DNA from: Methanoculleus sp. 7T
GTDB lineage: Archaea; Halobacteriota; Methanomicrobia; Methanomicrobiales; Methanoculleaceae
Direction of reading: 5' to 3'
Length of the DNA stretch: 64,000 bases
NCBI RefSeq assembly: GCF_023195915.1
Contig: NZ_JALPRP010000001.1
Span: 1,240,001 to 1,304,000 of the forward strand
Shown here: piece after piece, positions 59,993 to 64,000 of the stretch
Layout: the number at the start of each line of letters is the position of its first letter
How positions within the stretch are numbered: position 1 is the stretch's first letter
Notes under the pieces: model-generated
What the model saw: the letters and a program-made list of their open reading frames with translations, nothing else
Told to the model about the DNA's origin: nothing
The model's database searches: none
Program-made: the position numbers and the translations under genes

Positions 59993-60751
59993 TTAGATGT
60001 CGTGGATTTTGATCTTGTATTCTTTTATGACGAGTTTATCGACGTTGTCGCGTGTGTATTCATTGTAGGCGACTTTATGCATCCCGACCGAACTGCCGGT
60101 CAGGTAGTTCTCCCACGCCACAGAGAGGTTGTTACCGGCGTCTTCCTTGTATTTCACCGTGACGGAGCCGGTGGGCAGTGAGTATGGTTGTGTGCTCGTG
60201 CTCTCCAGGCTCATCCTCATCGTCGCCATCCCAGACTTCGCCATCCCTTCGTCGGCGCTGATGTTCATGATGTAGATGACGAGCGTCTTCGTGGGTCCGT
60301 CGTAGAACCACCGCGGCTCGGCGAGCATCGCAGAACCCGCCGCTCCCTCCTGGCGTATCATCACCGCGCCGTTCTCGAGGGTGACCACCTCGGTGCCGCG
60401 GTCGGACCGGTAGATCAGTGCGCCGGGGGAGAACGTTATGGGGCCAAAGTCTGGGCCGAATATCTCAAACTCCGGTGTGGCCCCGCCGGTAGCACCGATC
60501 ACCTCGAGCGTCCCGCCGCTCACCTGCAGTGTCGTCTCCTTGTAGGGCACGTTCTTGAAGCAGAGGCTCTTCATGTCGTTCTGGATGACGATCATCGCCC
60601 GTTCCATGTTTTTGACGTCGGTGCTGCTCTGCTCCTTCACGAGCACCGGGTAGCCGTAGAGCGTAACGAGACCGATGCCGGTGAGCACGAGACCGAGGAT
60701 CAGGACAAACCCGATCGCCTCCGAGACCGCTTTTTCATTGAGTATCTCCAC
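59993..60751 (-). CDS. Archaeal pilin-like protein (last gene of the operon)
   Basis: 252 residues from GTG 60751, preceded by GGAGG. The N-terminus EKAVSEAIGFVLILGLVLTGIG resembles archaeal type IV prepilins, then a 200-residue beta-rich domain follows (VIQNDMKSLCFKNVPYKE). Likely processed and assembled or retained in the membrane. It ends the six-gene run. Confidence 0.8.
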   Translation of the reverse strand: MEILNEKAVSEAIGFVLILGLVLTGIGLVTLYGYPVLVKEQSSTDVKNMERAMIVIQNDMKSLCFKNVPYKETTLQVSGGTLEVIGATGGATPEFEIFGPDFGPITFSPGALIYRSDRGTEVVTLENGAVMIRQEGAAGSAMLAEPRWFYDGPTKTLVIYIMNISADEGMAKSGMATMRMSLESTSTQPYSLPTGSVTVKYKEDAGNNLSVAWENYLTGSSVGMHKVAYNEYTRDNVDKLVIKEYKIKIHDI

Positions 60752-60765
60752 GATTTTCTGCCTCC

Positions 60766-61188
60766 TTAGAATCCTTTCGAGTCGTACTGGATCATGTTCC
60801 ATCCCGCACCGGTGGTATTGCCGACGACACCCTTTGTCGCCCCGATCCCGGCGATGGCGATCTGGCTCTTGATGTCGCCGCCCTGCACTTGGATCGCCTG
60901 ACTTGCGCCCTCCATCGCCACGTTCACGAAGTAGCCCTTCCCGGCGACGTCGTCGGGGATATCGAACTTCGTGGCGATGGTTCCGTTGCCGGGAGCGATG
61001 ACGTAGAGGTCTACGATCCGGGTGCTGACTCCGTTCCCGATGTCCACGAAGGCGTGGTAGCGGAGCTTGTCCGCCGGCCCCTCCATGATCGAGGCGTTGA
61101 CGGAGAACATCATCACGACCATCAGCAGGAGGAGCACGCCGGTGATGATGATGTACTCCATGAGCCGGGTGACGCCCTCCTCGTTCAT
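60766..61188 (-). CDS. Pilin-like membrane protein 5
   Basis: 140 residues. MNEEGVTRLMEYIIITGVLLLLMVV is a short acidic leader plus hydrophobic helix, followed by a beta domain (FVDIGNGVSTRIVDLYVIAP). The layout is the same as its neighbours. The gap to the next gene is 14 bases. Confidence 0.75.
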   Translation of the reverse strand: MNEEGVTRLMEYIIITGVLLLLMVVMMFSVNASIMEGPADKLRYHAFVDIGNGVSTRIVDLYVIAPGNGTIATKFDIPDDVAGKGYFVNVAMEGASQAIQVQGGDIKSQIAIAGIGATKGVVGNTTGAGWNMIQYDSKGF

Positions 61189-61192
61189 CGGC

Positions 61193-61567
61193 TCAACAGT
61201 ACACGGTCTCATTGTATACCGTCACCCCGTTGTTGTAGTGGATGGTCACCGGGTAGAGGTTGCGCCCTGAGACTTCTACCTCACCGTCAACCGTGAAATT
61301 GACCACGGCGTTCTTCCGTTCGAGAGAGATTGCGATAATATCCTCGCGGACTGCTTTACTTTGGGGATTTGTGGTATCCCTGAATTTTTCAACGTAGTCA
61401 AAGATCTCCGACCGCAGATCCCTAATGTCGTTCTTCGGGAACTCGAGCACTCCCTCCGCGGTCGTCTGCCCGACGAGCGCCGACTGGTTGATGATCAGCG
61501 CGAGGAAGAACAGCGCGACGGCGACCAAGAGGCCCATCAGCACGATCCACTGGCCGTCTTCGTTCAT
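61193..61567 (-). CDS. Pilin-like membrane protein 4
   Basis: 124 residues. MNEDGQWIVLMGLLVAVALFFLALI precedes a helix (DIRDLRSEIFDYVEKF) and a small beta domain (VVNFTVDGEVEVSG). It is close in layout to protein 5 and overlaps the upstream gene by four bases. Confidence 0.75.
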   Translation of the reverse strand: MNEDGQWIVLMGLLVAVALFFLALIINQSALVGQTTAEGVLEFPKNDIRDLRSEIFDYVEKFRDTTNPQSKAVREDIIAISLERKNAVVNFTVDGEVEVSGRNLYPVTIHYNNGVTVYNETVYC

Positions 61568-62073
61568 GCACGCCATAGGAGCACCTCCACGAGGACGGCG
61601 TATGGGCCTGAGTTCCTAATGTCTGGAATACCGGAGGGTTTCTCCGTCAGTTGCACCCATCGGGTCACTCGTACAGTGTTCTCGCGCCCGGTGAACGACT
61701 CGTCTGGTGAGGAGAACAGGACTGTGTTTACGCTGCCGCTCGATGTCCGGTAGGAGAGGTCGACCTGAGCTCTGAGATCGGCGTCGGCATCTCCGGCCCG
61801 CATCCTACAGTTGTCTAGGAACTTATCCCGGAGATTGTTTCCCTGATTGTCCTTAACGAACTTGGCCAACTGGTTCTCGCCCCCCTCACTATCCCGTGTG
61901 TCCATCATCGCAAGCACGTCGCTCCCGAGCTGCTCAAGCTGCATATCCGGGATGTGGGTATCGCCCGTTGTGTAGACGCTCGTCGTGCTGACGACGATAT
62001 ACGCAGTGAGAAGCATGATAAGCCCCGCCGCCACGCCCTCCATCGTGTAGAGCTGCCCCGCATCGTTCACCAT
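61564..62073 (-). CDS. Pilin-like membrane protein 3
   Basis: 169 residues. MVNDAGQLYTMEGVAAGLIMLLTAYIV, then LEQLGSDVLAMMDTR and a beta region (QVDLSYRTSSGSVNTVLF). Overlaps protein 2's gene by seven bases and protein 4's by four. Confidence 0.75.
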   Translation of the reverse strand: MVNDAGQLYTMEGVAAGLIMLLTAYIVVSTTSVYTTGDTHIPDMQLEQLGSDVLAMMDTRDSEGGENQLAKFVKDNQGNNLRDKFLDNCRMRAGDADADLRAQVDLSYRTSSGSVNTVLFSSPDESFTGRENTVRVTRWVQLTEKPSGIPDIRNSGPYAVLVEVLLWRA

Positions 62074-63140
62074 ACCGCCACCTCCAGAACGCCGGTCTTC
62101 AAGTCGGTGCGGGTGACGTTCCGGTAGTCGTACAGATGGGTCCCGTTGATGAGGGCCCTTGGGGGGTCGTCCTCGAAGGTGAACCGAATGTCCAAGATGC
62201 TGTTCTGGTCGAGGGTGAAGACCGAGGTCGCCGCCGGTTTCAGGACGAGGGAGATGCTGGATTCGACCGGCACATCCGGTTTGAGCGAGTGCGGTTCGGA
62301 GGCGCCGTTGATGCGCAGGGTGTAGAGGTCCGGGTCTACCGTATCATACGAGAACGGGATGCGGGTGAACCGCGGGTTCGGCCTCGTCGGGTCCATCTTC
62401 CAGAACGTCACGCTCCGGAGCGTCGCGTTCTCGGCGGCGGGTACGGTCTGGTTAAGGTACGCACCGAAGTTCGTGATCGTCACGTTCACCGGCTCGATCC
62501 TCGGGTCGATCCGGTAGGCCGGGCCGACCGACTGGTTCAGCAGTTGGCTGAAGTTGAGTTGGACGGTGAATGTCTGGGTCGGGCTTGTAGGACTATTTGT
62601 CCAGTATGGCGGCCCCTGCACCCCCACAATCTCCGTCACTCCCGGCTCCTTGATCTTCACCACCCGGCGGATGTAGCCGTAGCCGAGGGGGAGGGGGTCG
62701 CCGGTCCTGTTGTTGTATGTCCCATCCTCGCTCCGGAGCGAGACGCTGTAGGAGTAAGGGTAGTCGCCGAAGATCACCTTGCTGCGGTAATCGTCCTCGG
62801 TGAAAAACGGGTCGTCCGTGGAGGCATTCTCAAAAAACCTCTCAACCTTCGTCGAGAGAAGGATGTTCGGCGTATCCTTCGAGACCGCAAGCCCCATCCG
62901 CTCAATCTCGTCTTTATGGTCCCGATCGTAGAGTTCCCATGGGGGATAGACCGGCCAGCCGGGGTCCTCGACGAGGATCACCCCTGTCCGATAGGCGACC
63001 GCGTCGTAGTCGATGCCGCTGCTCTCAAGGCCGGCGAGGAGGCCCGGCACCATGCTCACCACCATGATCAGGGCGAGCATGAAGATGGTGAACCCGGCGA
63101 GGAAGTCGAGCGACAAAACCCCGTCGTCGGTCCGCCTCAT
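62067..63140 (-). CDS. Pilin-like membrane protein 2 (large)
   Basis: 357 residues. MRRTDDGVLSLDFLAGFTIFMLALIM is the pilin-like N-terminus; the large beta-rich rest is exported (YDRDHKDEIERMGLAVSK, YGYIRRVVKIKEPG). It is the biggest member of the set, possibly a tip or adhesin subunit. Overlaps the lipoprotein gene by four bases. Confidence 0.75.
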   Translation of the reverse strand: MRRTDDGVLSLDFLAGFTIFMLALIMVVSMVPGLLAGLESSGIDYDAVAYRTGVILVEDPGWPVYPPWELYDRDHKDEIERMGLAVSKDTPNILLSTKVERFFENASTDDPFFTEDDYRSKVIFGDYPYSYSVSLRSEDGTYNNRTGDPLPLGYGYIRRVVKIKEPGVTEIVGVQGPPYWTNSPTSPTQTFTVQLNFSQLLNQSVGPAYRIDPRIEPVNVTITNFGAYLNQTVPAAENATLRSVTFWKMDPTRPNPRFTRIPFSYDTVDPDLYTLRINGASEPHSLKPDVPVESSISLVLKPAATSVFTLDQNSILDIRFTFEDDPPRALINGTHLYDYRNVTRTDLKTGVLEVAVW

Positions 63141-63712
63141 ACGACCGCCTCCCCGGTATCGGCCCGGAACGCGAGGGACTCCATCCCGGCGTCCGAACGG
63201 ATGGTGACGGTGTAGACCCCCTCTGCGAGCCCGATATCAACCGTACTCGCGCCAAGTCGCTCCATCATGGGGGAGATCCTCCCTTTCTGCGTTGCAAGGA
63301 GGTCCTCCGGAGTGACGACGTCGGCGAGGACCACCTCCTCCGGGGGCAGGGGGGCCCGGAACGAGATCTCCTTCCATCCCGCAAGACCAAAGGTCAGCCA
63401 CCGCACCTCATCCCTGTCCCTGAGCCCGAGGGCCCAAGTTGCTGCCCGGCCGTCGAGGCCGACGCCGCTGCCGAGCACCTGGTGCACAGCGGCCCCGGTG
63501 ACGTTCAGGTCTCCCTCGGCTTCGAGCAGGTCCAGTTCGCTGAGAGCCTCGGCGAGCGTGTACGCCTCTTGCGGTTCCGGCAGGTCGATGGGGGTTATAC
63601 CGCCGCCGGCGGGCGCGTCAGGCGGCGATGCGGAAGTACCAAGACAACCGCATGCGGTGCAGAGCAAGCATACTGCGGCAAGAAGGGTCAGGGCTCCCCC
63701 GGGGATTCTCAT
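63137..63712 (-). CDS. Lipoprotein heading the pilin-like operon
   Basis: 191 residues. The signal with lipobox-like CTACGC is followed by a domain with YTLAEALSELDLLEAEGDLNVTG and WLTFGLAGWKEI and VYTVTIRSDAG. Probably anchored to the membrane and part of the pilin-like assembly. Its promoter (TATATAAAT, 63739-63746) is a leaderless distance ahead. Confidence 0.8.
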   Translation of the reverse strand: MRIPGGALTLLAAVCLLCTACGCLGTSASPPDAPAGGGITPIDLPEPQEAYTLAEALSELDLLEAEGDLNVTGAAVHQVLGSGVGLDGRAATWALGLRDRDEVRWLTFGLAGWKEISFRAPLPPEEVVLADVVTPEDLLATQKGRISPMMERLGASTVDIGLAEGVYTVTIRSDAGMESLAFRADTGEAVV

Positions 63713-63738
63713 GTAAATCAGTCATTATACATCAGGGT

Positions 63739-63746
63739 ATATAAAT
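63739..63746 (-). promoter_or_regulatory. TATA box of the pilin-like operon
   Basis: ATTTATATA on the minus strand, about 29 bases before ATG 63712; the leader is close to nil. Confidence 0.6.
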
Positions 63747-63954
63747 AACCACCTCTCTTGTATCTTCAAAGATCTGCCGTTTTAACGGGATATTGGAAAC
63801 GTGCGGACGACATGCGGCAAAAATATTTCTTCAGGCGTGCGGGTTCGCGGACCGGGTGCTCCGATCCTTATATGTGCAGGACCCGCCCCGCCGCCGGCTC
63901 GTAGTAACCGGCACGTTTTCATAACATATATCAAGCCACTTGCAACAACATCTC

Positions 63955-64000
63955 ATGCAAGGTAAGCATATGTGTAATACTGCATCCGGAGACACATCCG
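63955..64000 (+). CDS. Possible start of a gene running off the right edge
   Basis: ATG 63955 opens a frame (MQGKHMCNTASGDTS) to the window end. An AACATATATC TATA box is about 26 bases upstream, at leaderless distance. Only 15 codons are visible, so identity cannot be given. Confidence 0.4.
   Translation, partial: MQGKHMCNTASGDTS

Noticed and set aside
63797-63815. GTGCGGACGACATGCGG resembling the RHH operator sites
   Set aside because: Only partial match and different spacing; likely chance.
1-64000. CRISPR array
   Set aside because: No evenly spaced repeat array or cas gene was seen anywhere in the window.

Overview
The window reads as chromosomal DNA of a GC-rich methanogenic archaeon, most likely Methanoculleus or a close Methanomicrobiales relative. 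The evidence is archaeal: an archaeal-type SRP RNA, aEF-1 beta, aIF1A, a CX2CX3C ThiC, a probable coenzyme F390 synthetase, a probable methanofuran-pathway kinase, a small siroheme/ferredoxin sulfite-reductase-like protein, a ferredoxin:disulfide reductase with fused rubredoxin, and TATA boxes about 25-28 bp ahead of many leaderless starts. Genus-level assignment is inference from protein flavour, not from a search.

Layout. 1-8.3 kb: surface proteins, a DASS anion transporter, the F390-synthetase-like enzyme, a glutaredoxin/FTR-rubredoxin pair and an NCS1 permease. 8.3-16 kb: a divergently transcribed OB-fold protein and two small HTH regulators, a phospholipase-D-like exported protein, the kinase, a zinc-ribbon/aEF-1 beta pair, malate dehydrogenase directly behind the SRP RNA gene, a methyltransferase, an AI-2E-type permease and a LURP-one protein. 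16.5-26 kb: mostly membrane proteins (HdeD-like, cardiolipin synthase, PHP phosphoesterase, YjdF-like, DUF1269, a second AI-2E permease, SulP). 25.5-30.5 kb is the accessory part: two tRNA-like repeats, a DUF5320/DUF134 pair, an M23-like lipoprotein, a probable IS200/IS605 end, and an AT-rich patch with a PIN-zinc-ribbon gene and an RHH gene abutting the 3' end of a CAT-anticodon tRNA. 30.7-38.3 kb: phosphomannomutase-like enzyme, cysteine desulfurase, Lon-like protease, then two NifX-like proteins and two ferredoxin-bearing MinD-type ATPases in a tightly overlapping run. 38.4-49.7 kb: ThiC, a decayed MNT nucleotidyltransferase, secreted proteins, Dsr-like protein, DUF2298 protein, a cupredoxin, two UbiA prenyltransferases, rubredoxin and an RNase III-like protein. 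49.7-59.3 kb: a surface-protein remnant, a RelE-type toxin-antitoxin pair, lipoproteins and assorted enzymes. 59.5-63.7 kb: aIF1A converging on a six-gene operon of pilin-like membrane proteins ending (promoter-proximally) in a lipoprotein.

How genes fit together: Fe-S and thiol redox functions recur (FTR-rubredoxin, NifS, NifX/ATPase run, Dsr-like protein, rubredoxin, flavodoxin), as do envelope functions (Thr-rich anchored proteins, pilin-like operon, DUF2341 protein). Least explained items are the T-arm-less tRNA-like repeats, the tRNA-bounded PIN/RHH island with repeated operator-like sites, the pilin-like operon, and an aIF1A gene whose natural start appears to be CTG.
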